This document shows positions 1-13,744 of a DNA stretch of 64,000 nt, one piece after another. Numbering within the stretch: position 1 is the stretch's first letter; every line of letters begins with the position of its first letter. Origin of the DNA: Congeria kusceri (taxonomy: Eukaryota > Mollusca > Bivalvia > Myida > Dreissenidae); the NCBI GenBank assembly GCA_027627225.1, contig CM051030.1, positions 19,451,415-19,515,414 of the forward strand. Direction: 5' to 3'. The translations under genes were made by a program, and so were the position numbers. The notes under the pieces were generated by a model, which had not been told where the DNA came from, did no database searches, and saw only the letters and a program-made list of their open reading frames with translations.

Positions 1-312
1 ATAACGAAGCATATACAATAACGCTTTACAACAATATCATATGTATTCACAGCATGTATTTAACGTGCAACTCGTGTATATCGTATGTTAATTCATTTTA
101 TACATGTAATTATTCTCGTATGGTTTTTGTGAATTTATTTTATTATTCCTGAACAATATATTGGATTCGTTTATAATTCTTATGTGTAGATGTATAGGCA
201 TATTAAATTGAACCCAACGTTTGACTTTGAAATATGTTTCCATTTTGAAACTACATAAAAACTAATATGACGTCTATGTGTGTTTATCATACACGTCTTC
301 AGTCGTGTTTTG

Positions 313-641
313 TTAAAGGGACCTGTTCAAATATTGGCAAATTGACAATTTTCAAATGTTGTGTCATAGATCCAGAAAAGAAAAATACTTTATATATAAA
401 AAGGTGAAATATTACTTCTATTGGAAACACATTAATCGGCAGAATAGCCGAGCGTTTACAGCGACATATTTTTTTTTCACGGCGTACATTGTTCGCGTCT
501 CGGCAAAGGCATTTTTCAATATATATATATATTTTTTTTTAATTAAATTTTCTTCTCGCTAAGTCCAACTTCTTAAGTTGTTGCAGTTAAGACATTAAAT
601 TACATTGTTTAAATACAAAATCTCCTAACAAGTCCCTTTAA
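313..641. mobile_element. MITE-like element with TTAA ends
   Basis: A ~330 bp non-coding element. Its left end reads TTAA then AGGGACCTGTT; its right end is the reverse complement of AGGGACTTGTT followed by TTAA, so the termini are inverted repeats with one mismatch, inside TTAA. A diverged relative lies at 36737-37019. A TTAA target is typical of piggyBac and Kolobok transposons, so this is probably a non-autonomous relative of one of those. It has no coding capacity. The 68-codon open frame inside it is a chance frame. Confidence 0.6.
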
Positions 642-3600
642 TAAAAAATCGTGTTTCCTTGCTGTTGATGTTTGTTTGGTTTTGTTTTTTGTTATTTGTA
701 TGTGTTTGTCTGGATGTTTATGCAAGTTGTATATATTAGATTCCTCATAACTTATGTTATCTTAAATCGTACAAATATTCGCTTTTCATTGGTTTAGCCG
801 GGTCACATGCTGATCGTGTATGATTCCATATGGACATCGTGTTTGTATCCCCATAATTTTATTTGTGATTCTGATCGAGTACGCTAGTGCTATATACTGT
901 TTGTGGCTGTTAACTCCTCTAGACTCCTGAAAGCAGCGCAACACGGAAGAAACCAAGCAATTTAGCTTCGTTCTATTTCATACAGTTAACTTTCTTGGTA
1001 CGCTGTAGTAATACAAACACCATTAAGTACGGTTTCTCAGCACTGCCTGCACGCAAAAGTCGCCTGTGAATTATTACATTAACATGAGTTTTTTGTCATT
1101 ATGGGTAGTTCGTAAAATACATGAATCGGATACATTCAAGGGACAATTAAACACTGCTTTGGACTACATATTAAAGGGAGTTCAGAGTTGTTTGTATTTT
1201 TTTAAATATACCGTTGAACGTTTATTTTTTCAAATTTAAGCATATGAAATAAAAAAAGTTTAAGTACTTTAGAAAGAAAATACAAAACAAAAGTTACTCC
1301 CACCGAAGCTCGATCCATCGACCACCGGATCAAACATTTCAACGAAAACGACAAAAACGCTTCAACTCATTCCATCGTTTCGCGATACAAACGCTTTATT
1401 TTCTTTTCAATGTCAACTAAAGATTACTCATTAATGCAAAAGGTATTTACAGTATAATGCTAGGTTAGTAGAGTTATGTCACTCCTTTTGGCATATACTA
1501 TTCTTTTATTGTTTCACTTATGTGCCAAAAAGTTTGAAATTTGTCATATATTTGTCAAGGCAATCATATCGCCTAATTTTCTCTTTGACTTCGAAGTGCA
1601 TGTAATATAAACTTATCGGACAGTACGCTAGTACAATTGAAAAACATTTTTATCATACTACAAGTGATCTCTTTTCGTACACTACAAAACATACTGTTTG
1701 AAAATTATCCTCCAACAATAATCTTTTTGAAGCTATGAAGGACAGGACATGCCAGATTATGTTATGACTAATTATAAGTATTATTTTTTTTTTGTAATTT
1801 TAGAATGCATAAAGTCTGGTGCAAGTTATGGATACACACGACTTGATGTAAATGAAACTAATGACTACTACATACTAATAGCACTGGCTGTTATTAAAAA
1901 TGAGTCTTTTAAACAAACATTTCTGCGTCCTGTTCATATAATAATGCTCAAGGTGTTTATGTATTAAGGCAATTAAATCACTTCTAACATTCAAGACTAT
2001 TAGTACTGATTTACAGACGTCAGTAGATTTGTGTTCTATTAGTGCATGCTTTTGAAACACATTCACGAATAGATCCCTTGAACAAGACAATAACAGAACG
2101 GTGTGTTGAGTTTGCAATATAATAATTATTGCGGTAGCCGTTTTTTCTCACATGCGTATAACGAAAATACACCTGCACCTTAAAACACCTTAAAACGTCA
2201 AATCAAATCCCTGCCGTCATTCCAAACCACGTTATGATGATCGATAAGTGCTTTAAACTAAGTGTCTAAACACTAATTGTTGTTGTTTTTTTTTAACTTT
2301 TGAAAATAAATGATATATCATTAACCCATTTATGTACAAAATCTCAATTAGTTGCACTGAAAAAGTAAAATGTGCAAAAACTAAATCCTTTTATTGGAAT
2401 CAGACTGTAAAAGAAATAACAAATATGAAATAGAAAAAAATATTCGTTACCAAAAAATCACCGATTTTCATGTTTATGTGCTATCACCATAATAGTTCAC
2501 GTGTATATTGTATAGTGAATGCAGTGATGAATTTAAAGATGGAAAGATCTCGCTTTGATGTAAAGACGACACACCATGTGTTTTTTAAGTGGAATATATC
2601 AAAAAGGTTTACCTGAGTGATACTGCCAGTGTAGGTCATGTCTTGTAAACATACAACATAATAATGGTAAACTGTGTTTAATACAATTTTTGTTGCAACT
2701 ACAAACACGATAAAAGTGATCCTAGACTATATTTAAATCATAATCATCTTCCAAACTACGGTCCCCGTGCTACCATATATTGGCCATGATTGTAACGATA
2801 CCTTAGAAAATGCCATATTTATATTTAAATTTTAGTTAATAATATCTGAGTTCATTTTATTAATTATATCTGTCAAAATATGTTAAGTTCTTTCATGGAG
2901 CATATTATATAATCTGACACTTAAATGATTTACATAGACGAGCATTTTTATATGCATAGGTTATGTTGGCCTTGATTGACGTAACAAATTCCACATATAT
3001 ACACATATTGCACTTATTTTTTTAAGTTAATTGTGATCATTATGCTCATAATTACATGTATGTTGATGATGCTTTTACATACGATTGTTAACAGTTATAC
3101 ATGGTGTTCTATGCACTGTGTTATCTATGTGTTCATGTTTTGTTGTGTAGTTACAGTTAATAATTTTGATATAAAATTGTACAAAGGCAACATATTGATG
3201 TAAATAATTGATTGTTCTTGAATGTGGGATTGAAATCATTTTTAATTGTGAAAACATACTTTTTATTGAACATATGTTGTCGTTTTGAATGATACGCTGG
3301 TATAACACTTCATAAAACAACTATCGTCAGGTTTTATTGTAACGTACGATGTCCCAAAGTTATTTTAATATGTACATCATTATCATGTTTTAAATATGTT
3401 CCCAGATGCATAATAAAGATCATGTATCACGCTGCACACTTTAATTTAATCTCGTTTGTATCGCATTCTATATAAAATATTTAATCATCGGGTTGTTTAT
3501 TTTTTTATTTGTTTTAGTAAAACCAGTAGTATATATAACAAACCTAATTACTTGATTAATGAAGCCACACAGCAAATAAAACAAGCTTATACTGGTTCTA

Positions 3601-4360
3601 TTTGGATGGCGCTAGAAAACTCAATTTCGTATGTACAACAGGGCATAGCATTGATGACGTATTGTACGTGGCCCGTATCCAAAATGCTTTAAGGGAAATA
3701 TTAACTAAAGATGTATTTAAGTGAACAATTTAGATCACCTTTTATGTGTAAAATTCAATTATTTCTGTTTCCAAAAGGATACAATTTGAAACATCTAAGC
3801 AATATTTACTTGTTTTGAACCTTGTATTGTAATGCAGTCCAAACTCATTGGCAATTCCGGCCTCTTCTGACACACCAGTCTGCGATTTTCTTGCAGCACT
3901 TCAACTCTCGACGTTTGTAACGTATGAACGCTAATTTATTATTATTGCCTGACAATCGGTAGCCACACATTTTCATCATTTTGACAGTGTTTGCTGTATC
4001 TGAATACGGTATTTGGGCGACTGGTTCTTCTTGTAACTAACCTCCTTTACTATCTTTGTCTGCGATGTGTACTTTGTTTCATCTTATCAGATGTACAGTG
4101 AATTTGGCGTATACTCGAATGTGCTTGTCTTCGTTAATTGTTTGAGAGCGAATGTAATTGGTCTTGTTGGTCTGGGTTTAACATAATCATTTTAGTGTTT
4201 TAACATTATACTCGCTAATTTTTCTATAGACCATGAACAAAATTATCGTTGTAACTATCCATTAAAAACGCAAAATGTAGTTCTGATTCTGAGCCGAGCA
4301 TAGTAAAAGTAATACAAAATATATGTAAAGTCATGTTAAAATCTAAAAAATGTTCGCATC
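642..4360. other. AT-rich non-coding stretch
   Basis: About 3.7 kb of AT-rich sequence. No open frame on either strand exceeds ~80 codons, none resembles a known protein, and I see no RNA gene or recognisable repeat. Confidence 0.6.
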
Positions 4361-4494
4361 ATTGTTGTTTATCGGCCAATAAACAACTCTTTGTAATTCT
4401 GATGCATGGCTATTAAACAACTCGGGCTAACGTATTGTGGTTTAATTCTCACGCATCATAACTCCAACTCGTTGTTTATTGGTCGATAAACTAA
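4361..4494. mobile_element. Short inverted-repeat element (MITE-like)
   Basis: The first ~25 bp (around GTTTATCGGCCAATAAACAA, from 4367) and the last ~25 bp (ending 4491) are inverted copies of each other with one or two mismatches, enclosing ~85 bp. Each arm is itself partly palindromic (GTTTAT/ATAAAC), so the whole can fold into a cruciform. No coding capacity. No clear target-site duplication was found. Confidence 0.5.
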
Positions 4495-5159
4495 GATAAA
4501 TAGAAAATCCTTTCTTAATTAGAACGTTTTTAAAATACTCTACTTAGAAATAAAATAACAAACATGTTTGCAACAATCTTATTGCATATCAACTAATAGG
4601 TGTATGTTGTCTATTTTGGAATTACATAATATGACTATATATTTTGGCTTTGGATGCAGGAGCATTCAATATGTAAAATTAACATTAGTTTCAGCGTACT
4701 AAATAAATATGCTTTTTGTAAAAATACCTATACTAATAATCAAATAACCCTCGTATTTACTAAATCGTAAAAAAATGATTAAAATACCCAGTACATTTAC
4801 AGACGCAATTTGTCGTAGGTCATATCGTGCGTTTATTTGATAAAATGACAGGCAGGGGCGTAGCTTGGGTTCCAAAAATGTATAGGCACCATAGGCGGAC
4901 TCTGCAAAATGGCGCTGTAATTGATAATTTGGACCATGAGTTTTAAGACTCGTATGTGGCTACAAACAACTTCAGGTAAACCCCGATTCTACAAAATAAT
5001 TGTAAAATACGCGTGTGTTTCTTGAAATTTATTTGATATTGACGTAACCGACTCGTTAAACCATGAAGTATCAACACAGCCAAGAAGATAGCCTCTCCCC
5101 CATCCCCACTCTTGTTTTTGCATTTTTGGCATATTTAAATATTTCATCTCTGGAAAAAA

Positions 5160-7175
5160 TGTATTGAACTGAAAATAGTTGGTTTGAAATATTGTTTATT
5201 TTGCCCATTTTGACCATTCTTATAGCTATAGAAGATATTTAACCATACGACGAGATTGGATTAACGCTCTGTTTCGCCATGCTGGTAGCTTGGACTTTGA
5301 CGGACATTTCTTTTAAAGCATTTGTATTCTGGCATCGGTGATTGTCGGAATTTGATCTAAGAAGACGTGGTGAGAACTACTGAAAATGCAAAAATATCCA
5401 TTTTTGGTTTGATTTAAACGTCATCGACATAAATAACTTACACTCTTTACATTATTTTCTGTAAAAATATATAAAAATTTAAATATTATCAATGCAATTC
5501 CAAAACTAATCAGTTTTTTTTACTCGTGGAAAGCACGTGTATCATTGCTTGACGATTGTGGAAGAAATCTAAAAAACAACCGACCATATCCTCGTAAAAT
5601 ATATTGAAACTCGACATAAAAACGCTCGATATACTTCGGAAACATTCTAGTATACCGATGTTCATCTGAAAAAGGTCTTTGAATAATCATGTATGCCAGG
5701 TCAAAGTTTAAAGGTGTATTTGTAATATCCGCTTGCCTGACGTAAGCATATACACATTTCCAGTATCTATATGTTTTAAAGAGCACATATCAATATTAAC
5801 AAAAGTTGTTTTGTTTACAGACACAAACGAGCTTCCATGAAATTAATAAATTACAATTAAGTGGCTATGGTTTGCTTGTGAAATGATAAGGTTAAAAAAA
5901 ACTATTTGTTTCTCCTGCAGCGCCGAACCGTTTTCTAATGGCCCGCCACGAATATCATTTAATGCCCAAAACAGTGTATTTACTATTTTTGCACTATCGC
6001 GCCCTGGTTATAAAGGAGCAGTCAAGAAATATGTCAATACAAATAAAACTTTGCAGAAAGTGTTCCTAATGTACATGTTACCGAACAAAATACAAAAACT
6101 AACCATTGAACTATGTGAATTGTTATCATTGTGTTAACTTGCTATCGACTGTTTTCTGTATGCGATAACTGATGATGACTTTTGGGTAAACCAGCATGTA
6201 TATTATTGTATATTCCGTTTGTACCAAGTGCTTTTGAACAATACCTTTCGTAAATGAGAAACATATTTCGGACGAATAAACACCATAAAAGTTCATTAGA
6301 AGTATAACTATAATTGCGATGTATTGATTTAGATCCAATGGACAGCGGCTTAAAATTAAACGAATCCGCATTTTAAGATAGCGGAAGAAGAGTTACTCGG
6401 TAGAGATTTTGTTATTTCCAGTAACTTTCTTCCTGGTTTAATTATATAAATCGGATGAACACAAATTGTGAAATGCTGCAATAATTTTGAAAAAAGTCAT
6501 ATTCGATTGGGAACCGTTATATGCATCGTCTACTTGTTGATTTCTACTTTTGTTTCGTAGATGCTTTTACTTGTGTAATATTTGGCAGTCCATATTTGTT
6601 TTTGAAGAAAATCTGTGTCAATATAAGTCATATGGAAACAAACGAAAATGCCAGCTGCATTGACAAGTGTTGATTTTCCTTTCCAAAAATTATTGTTGAT
6701 GTATTACATAAATAATTCATATTTTTGACAGTTATAAAACTATCAATTACGAAAAGTTAAAATCTATAAAGAGAAGTACTTAAATGTTGATTGTATATCA
6801 ATTTGAAGGAGCTTATGTTAATTATGATCATTAAACGTGATTGCCTGATCATTAATAAATATATATTTGGAATTTTATATAAAGGGATGCTTATGTTGTT
6901 ATTAAAACTTAAAATTGTCTTTAATCTGCACTTGTTTACTTGTTTTAATAAGCCATTGCATAGTGCCAATAGAACACAGTAGGAGAAAAAAAAATCAATG
7001 AAATAAAAATTCGCCCTCCCGCCTGATTTTTTGAAAAAGTGCCTGAGAAACAATCCAATAATTATTTAAGCCTAAGACGTTATTGTAGAAACATCCATAA
7101 TTCGCACACAAATTCAAACCAGTTAGTTCTGGATTGCGTAGAAATCAGCAGATACATGTATTCAAATACATTATG
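5160..7175. repeat. Diverged segmental duplication, copy A
   Basis: Blocks at about 5160-5420, 5700-5900 and 7060-7175 match, in the same order and orientation, blocks at about 9085-9185, 10540-10715 and 10980-11240. Shared landmarks include GGTGAGAACTACTGAAAA, GACGTAAGCATAT-like and GGATTGCGTAG. Identity is only moderate and both copies carry private insertions. No protein is recognisable in either copy. Confidence 0.55.
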
Positions 7176-7228
7176 TTTCTACGGTGGCATAGATGTGACA
7201 TTTGCATGTTGTTATTTATTTTGTTGTC

Positions 7229-7322
7229 GTTAATATCTCCTGGGAACGTGATCTTAACTCGTGGGGACAACATAATTATGTCGTGGTAACAACATATTTT
7301 AAGTCGTGAGAACGAGATATAT
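7229..7322. repeat. Short tandem repeat, ~23 bp unit
   Basis: Four imperfect units built around TCGTGGGAACGAGAT-like sequence (CTGGGAACGTGATC, CGTGGGGACAACAT, CGTGGTAACAACAT, CGTGAGAACGAGAT). Units are partly palindromic around CATAATTATG. Confidence 0.5.
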
Positions 7323-7389
7323 GTTTGCACATGCAAAATATATTCGTGAAAAAGTGCAATATGCCATTTTTTAATACGTGTCTACATTA

Positions 7390-7555
7390 ACATCGGCTTT
7401 GGGTGAAGGAGATTTACTATTGTTACATTAATATTCGTTTCGGAGCACTAAACAAGGTAATTTGCAGATATCCCTAGATATTACTAAATCGTAAAAAATG
7501 TGCAATTCCCAGTACACTTACCGACGCAATTTGTCGAGGGTCGTGCGTTTATTGT
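7390..7555. repeat. Diverged copy of the 4640-4850 sequence
   Basis: Shares TACTAAATCGTAAAAAA, CCCAGTACA and GACGCAATTTGTCG landmarks, in order, with 4640-4850. It looks like an old dispersed repeat or part of the local duplication. No coding content. Confidence 0.45.
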
Positions 7556-8249
7556 ATACTGAAACTAGCTGTATCAATTATTCAATATTTCACAATAGTT
7601 TAGCGCTTGCATTTCAGGTCCGTTGATTGCTTTCCACCCATTTGTATTGGTTAACCACTTAGATCATCGAAGCGGTTCCACCAATTAGTGGAATGCAATT
7701 AACATACCTAAAATGCAGCTCTAAACTAAAGTGAAATATTAAATAATTAATACAGCTCGTTTCAGTGAATGTTCGAAAACTACAAAAAAGGAAATATTGA
7801 TATTACGAACGTTGGAAAGATATATGGTTCCTACTTAAATATTGAATAGTATGATTAATCATATGATGATCATAAAGTTTAGAGAAAACACCATTCAAAA
7901 GCGCATAATCATTCCATGGAATCGCTTGACAGAAGCATTAGCATACTTGCAAATGGATGTAAATATTTATGACCGCACGAACGCAACACACGCAAATTCA
8001 GTTATTTTTCATCAGCTTTATCATCATTAAAAGGAAATTGAGATATACATCAAAAGCAAAATTTTGAAACTAGAAGGAAATTAATGAATTGAAATAAACG
8101 CGATACATAAGTGGCGGTTTAGCAATTTGACCAGTGTATAACGTTTGAACTATATGCCTTTAGTATGCAAATTGCTTTAAAGAATATTTAACAAATAAGC
8201 ATGTTCTATAAAGATGCAAAGCTACCTACCAAAAATTGAAAATTAACAG
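7556..8249. other. Non-coding stretch
   Basis: AT-rich sequence with no recognisable gene or element. Confidence 0.5.
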
Positions 8250-8432
8250 ATGACGGCATTGATAATGATGATGATGACTATGATAATGGTGATGATGATG
8301 ATGATGATGATGACCGTGATGACGATGATGATGATGATGATAATAATGATGATGATGATGATTATTATTATTATTATGATGTTGATGATGTTAATGATGT
8401 TGATGATGTTGATGATGATGATGATGATGTAC
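8250..8432. repeat. ATG/GAT trinucleotide microsatellite
   Basis: About 180 bp of imperfect GAT repeats with interspersed GAC, AAT, TAT and GTT variants. It opens long Met-rich and Ile-rich frames on the two strands, which are products of the repeat and not genes. Confidence 0.95.
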
Positions 8433-9084
8433 CACTGCAACGCAATTTGATGTTATTACAGTTAACAACAAACATCGAACGCACTATGTTCTTCAAAACC
8501 AAAGTTGCGTTGAAAACCATAGAGCGTTCCTAGGGTAACGCACTTTGGTGTTGAACACCGAAACTGGGTTGACCCCAAAGTGCTTGCTACAAGGCGTAAT
8601 GGAATAGTTGTCAGATTTCAAACATCTAAACAAAAACATGATAAAAAAATAACGTAACATGTTCTAACATGGCAAGATGTCTGGTCTCGATCTGTGTAAA
8701 TGTAAATGGTTGTAATACCGAGCTTGTCAAAGGTTGAGGAGAGAAATAAGCGTGTTGTTTAACGCATATTTAATGAAAATCGACATTGTCATCACATAGT
8801 TAAACAGACATACAAAATGCGAGCACACTAACGTTAATGAAATAACCAATGTGTGTTCCCATATAGAGTTGTATTCATCCAGTATGCACCGCAGAATAAA
8901 CAGACTGCATTCATCAACACTAGATGCTAATTAAGTGAAATGAAAAGTGCATACTTTATTAAATGCAACATGTATTGCATTATTTCAACAATACATAGAC
9001 CTGTGCATCTGAATTACATGTTTTACAATGTGCATCAGTTTTTACGGGCATAGCATATTTATTTGAATGTACATTAATGTTAAA
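8433..9084. other. Non-coding stretch
   Basis: No gene seen. It contains a small inverted repeat (GCACTTTGG ... CCAAAGTGC, about 8538-8582) that could form a hairpin. Confidence 0.5.
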
Positions 9085-11240
9085 ACATATTGAAATCAAA
9101 AAACGTTGGTTTGAAATCCTTGTTTGTCTTGCCCATTTTGACATTTTCTAAAGCTATAGAGACTACTTTTTAAATTTTATTTGATTTGAACAATATTGAA
9201 TTGCAGGTGGTGTCACCGGTTATCATACAGAACTAACAAAATAAAGTAGTAATGATTAATAACATCTATGGAAAAAATACCTCTCTGATATATTGAAGTG
9301 TCTTACCTCTTATTTTCTCTTTGATTGTCCTCCGTAGTATTGAGGCCAACGAGACTAGAACAGACAATCGCGTGCGGGTACACGTTTTATTTACAAGGCA
9401 CTGGAGTTCGTCATATTGGTCCATACTGAATTTCAGCATTCAAAGTATTTATTTTATTCTTTGCTATGAACAATAGTCACCCTTTGTTTACATTATTGCT
9501 GTATTGCTGATTCTCCGATTCCAAAATCCAACAAGAATCCAATGTACCATTAACTAATAACTTGTGTTCATTTAGCACGTACTTTATTTATTAATTTATT
9601 ATTTTGTGTGTTTCAAGTCTTAATATCCAGTAATCACGCTTAAGTATTTAAGTATCCAGTGTGTTATTGTCAGAAGTCCTCGGCGTTTAATTACCCGCCA
9701 TCTTGTTTTTTTCAAATTTATTATCGAATTCTGATCCAATTGTGTTGTTAAATCCGAATAATAAATATATAAAACACTTAATACGTATAAGTAATCCTTT
9801 TCAGAACAATCTTTCACAGCATATTTCTTGTTGTTAAACATTTAATCGATCATCTACGAGTTTAATCATTTTGCATTGCTTGTGAAGTAAAAAAACATGT
9901 GCGTTCGAATCTTGTGACTGTGTTAACTATTGTTTACATCAGAATACGTATGCAAACGCTATTTTTAGAAAATGAGAATTTCGGAGAACTGAACACACTT
10001 TCACTTTCAGTACGTACTTTTATAGTTATATAAATATATTTAAACCTTGCAGTGAGTGTTAACTTCTTGATTTAAAAGTTGAACATTATTGAACGACTAC
10101 GTGTATCCAATTGCATTTAAACTTAAATAGTTTAGAAACCTGGATTCTGCGTGGCCTATGAATATACTGTACAGCATAGTAGACAATAGAGGAAAAAGTG
10201 CACTGAGCCATTGTTCAGTCAGCGGACAGAAAAGATGACAAATAATTATATGACATTTTATGGTGGACCAATACACAGAGTGTAATACCCCGCGGAGGGG
10301 TCAGACATTCCTTAAACTAGGCCTTTAACTAACTCACGGCACATGTTATTGTAATCGAACATTGCGCAGGAATGTTTATTATACTGAACATGATAGAGTA
10401 AATAGTACTGACAAAAACTGAAAATATCGTGTTAAAAATCCGTTCAAAATAATTCAAAAAAGAGTACTTAATGAAAAGAAACAGAAGACTTGTTTGTTTT
10501 CAGTGTGATAACACATGCTATGATTGATATGTTCATGTATTTATTATACGACGCCATGAGAGTTGATTAACGCTGTGTTTTGCAATGTAGAAAGCTTGGG
10601 CTTTATTGTTTGGTGGGTAGTTCTTTTAATGCATTACATTTTGTTTACTGTCATCGGTTTTTGTCGGAATTTGACCTAAGTAGGCGTGGTGAGAACTACT
10701 GAAAAAGCATTTTCCCTCTTTAGCTAACCTTAGCAATGCCTCATATTGTCTGGCAACATTAATCTGACACCTGTTTACTTTCGGCAACATCTTCGGAAGT
10801 TTACGAGCGTAAAATCAACACAAAAGTATATTCTAGTTTGGTTTGATTGAATCGTTATTGGCATATTTAGGTTACACAATACTGTCTTTAACTTTAACCT
10901 GATAAAGGACATTGATACATGTTTTCTATGTATGCTATGTCAATGCTGCCAGACAATACTCAATGTTGTCTGTGTTTTGTTTTTAATATCCAAAACCTGG
11001 CGTAAGCATATGCCAAATTTGCATTATCGATATGATTTACTAAGCTAAATTCGATATTAACGAAAGCGTTTTTGCAGACACAAAAGAGCTCCCATTAAAT
11101 AGTTCAAACATAATTATGTGCCTATGGCTTATAAGTGAAATTATACGGACGTTATTGTAAAAACAAATCCGCATAAATAACACATTTTTTTTTAACCAAT
11201 CATTATTGGATTGCGTAGGAAACTGCAAATTCATGTAACC
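9085..11240. repeat. Diverged segmental duplication, copy B
   Basis: Partner of the 5160-7175 segment (see that entry). The middle portion, about 9190-10540, has no counterpart in copy A and is probably a later insertion or a region lost from copy A. No coding sequence was recognised. Confidence 0.5.
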
Positions 11241-11805
11241 TTACTCTACGCTCTTTCAACACATATAAAATACTGCACCAGTAAGCAATGAATCACTTGG
11301 TGTATTTAAATTATGGATGGCAACGACCATTCGAACAATTGAAACTATTCAAATAATATTTTGGTATTCCAATACTTACCTGTTTATTAATTTAATGTTA
11401 ATAACCATATTACATACAGTTTGTGTCAATGTCAGTCCCTAAAGATATAGCGTATTCGTGTCACCTTAGACTCTCTAATACGCAGGATATATGTAAAAAT
11501 CTACTTATTGTTATGCAGACGACAGTTGGTGGTTATTGCTAGTCCCATTATATCGATTACATATCTCTTATCAGTTTACAAGTTGACTAATACGGGATAG
11601 AGGTCACGTGATCGACGCTCGCAAGCAATGGCGATCCTTTTAACGGCGCTTAAAATGTTCACAAAATAATTATTAAAATCGAGTTTAACTGGAAATTAAA
11701 GTGTTGGAATAAATACTGAAAAGGTGTTCTTTGTGTGTAAAAGTGCGAATTATTCGGCTTTTACGGTGTTTGACAGTGTGTTTGTGAGTTCCTATGACCT
11801 TAGAA

Positions 11806-12960
11806 ATGGCGGACAAGCACAAACAAACAAAGGGAACACAGGAAAAGCCAGATCGCAAGATGGTGGGAGAGTGGCACACAAAAGTCGCAAACACTCCCGC
11901 AATTAAAAATACTCACACCAGTACTCATAATGAGCAGCCGTGCTACAGTCAAGCCGGGTATGCGCCCCCTTTCCATGGACCGGGGGCGTAACCGTCGTTC
12001 TTTCCTAGCGGTCTATGGTTTATTCATCGGACACGTATTCGAACAATCTTTTGTATAACTAACGCAAGAAATGAGCATCCGCCTTAGAACAATTGAATCA
12101 AATGAAGCAAAAATCTTACCGATAGAAAAAGACGTGTCGCCTCTAAAATGCCAGATGACTGATATCCAAAATTTAAACAAGTTGCTATCCAACAGAATCA
12201 CTAAAGTTGAGACATTCTGCCAAACATTCAGTGATATTGCTGACGATTTTATCACCAATAAACGTAACTTCCAATTCACCATGTCCTGTTACATAGAATG
12301 TCTACAAAAAGGAAACATAATATTGAACGATAAATGCCTTGGCCTACAAACGCGTTCGATGAAAAATAACTTGATTATATTGATTGTAGATGAGGCCCAT
12401 CCTGAAACAATGGGTCATACAAATAGTGAACACAGCAGGCAAATGAAAACTGTGCGCGAAAATACAGAACTGGTCCTTCGTGAGTTCTTCAAAAAACAAA
12501 AAAAGGTTGCATGAAAGTTCAAACATATACACTGAATACCCTATAGAAGTGAATAAAATCAAATTCGACAAAGTGCATCGACTCGAAAACACGCACAAAC
12601 CAACACAAAACGGCAGACCCAGGTCCGTCGTTGCGATATTCCAAAGATACTCCGATAGGGAGCTGGTCCGCCGAGCAGGTATAACCCTCAATAAAACCCA
12701 AAAGGTTTACAACATGTATGAGCGTTTTTCCCCGTCAAATAGAAGAAAGGATATAAAAAACTGTACCCGATAGCAAGGCAGTTCGCTGAGCCAAAGTGCA
12801 AAGTGACTATAGTAAAAGATAAACTTTATGTTTATAATATCCCGTACGATGCTATCACAAACACACTCAGCAGAGGGCTCTCTTCAGAATTACATTTCCC
12901 AAGAAACACCGTTCAAGATGCTGGTACTCCTACAGACAGAGACTGAATGAACCTCCTAGT
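11806..12960 (+). pseudogene. LINE ORF1 (coiled-coil/RNA-binding type), broken
   Basis: ORF1 proteins of this kind bind the retrotransposon RNA and form trimers through a coiled coil before an RRM-like domain. A frame starts at ATGGCGGAC (11806) and reads to a stop at ~11991. A second frame (12071-12514) holds a heptad-like helical stretch and the NNLIIL segment typical of the RRM start. A third (12480-12773) holds FDKVHRLEN and RSVVAIFQRYSDRELV, matching the core of such ORF1 proteins. The frame then shifts by one base near 12760 and continues as KCKVTIVKDKLYV. At least three frame breaks make it non-functional. It is the partner of the endonuclease/RT fragments downstream. Confidence 0.7.
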
Positions 12961-13744
12961 TATACAAGCCGCACCACCCAGTCACAGATTAAGAAAACAA
13001 GAAACAGTACTGGGTTAGAAACCCCAAATTTCTTTAAGTCGCTGGCCATGTTAGACGACCCAGGTAACACCACCAAACGTAAATCACGCTCGACGCTTGA
13101 TTTTTAACTGGCCTCCAAGCACGTCGATCCCAGAGACTCGACGCAACGTGGCACTAGCGAACAGTCGTCAAGTGCACAGCTTCCGATAACTATTACATTA
13201 CGGGACGCTCAACTGGACAACTCAATGGATGGGCAACATTTATTTGCAACCGAACCTCTGACCGGCAACTAGGACAGGCAATGAGAGTCGACCTCCACGC
13301 AAACCTCGTACACTGGCTACTCGCACTACTGTGTTCCTCGTGAACAGTGTAATTGCTGCATTCAGAATGTCTGCTACGGGCTAACCCACGGAAGTTATTG
13401 TGACAATATCTCGCGGATATTTGGTGTATTGATAAACATAACATGCAGCTATTATCGATGCATAGATTACACTCGCACAAATGAAGAATATTTACATAAC
13501 ATGTACAATACTAATAATATACCTGTTACTTCACAGTCTACTAACATCCAGACTCGTGCAATCCCGATGTGACCGAAATACGAGATTGATCGAAAACTAA
13601 TTTTTTCAAAATGTAGTCGAATAAAACAGCCAAATAAATAAACCTAAATTCACGAAATCTCATTGCCCATATAGTGGCATAATAGAGGCAGAAAATATTA
13701 ACGTGACAAGTGTTGCATGAATTTCAAAACCTAACATTAGTGAA
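12961..13744 (+). other. Region between ORF1 and ORF2 of the old LINE
   Basis: Follows the last recognisable ORF1 residues and precedes the endonuclease. It is less AT-rich than its surroundings. The minus-strand 95-codon frame at 13193-13480 resembles no protein I know and is probably a chance frame. Confidence 0.4.

Noticed and set aside
8243..8450. Ile-rich and Met-rich open frames on both strands
   Set aside because: They are translations of the GAT/ATC trinucleotide repeat.
13193..13480. Minus-strand 95-codon Cys-rich open frame
   Set aside because: It lies in the inter-ORF region of a plus-strand LINE, has no signal, splice sites or family resemblance, and its Cys residues show no regular spacing.
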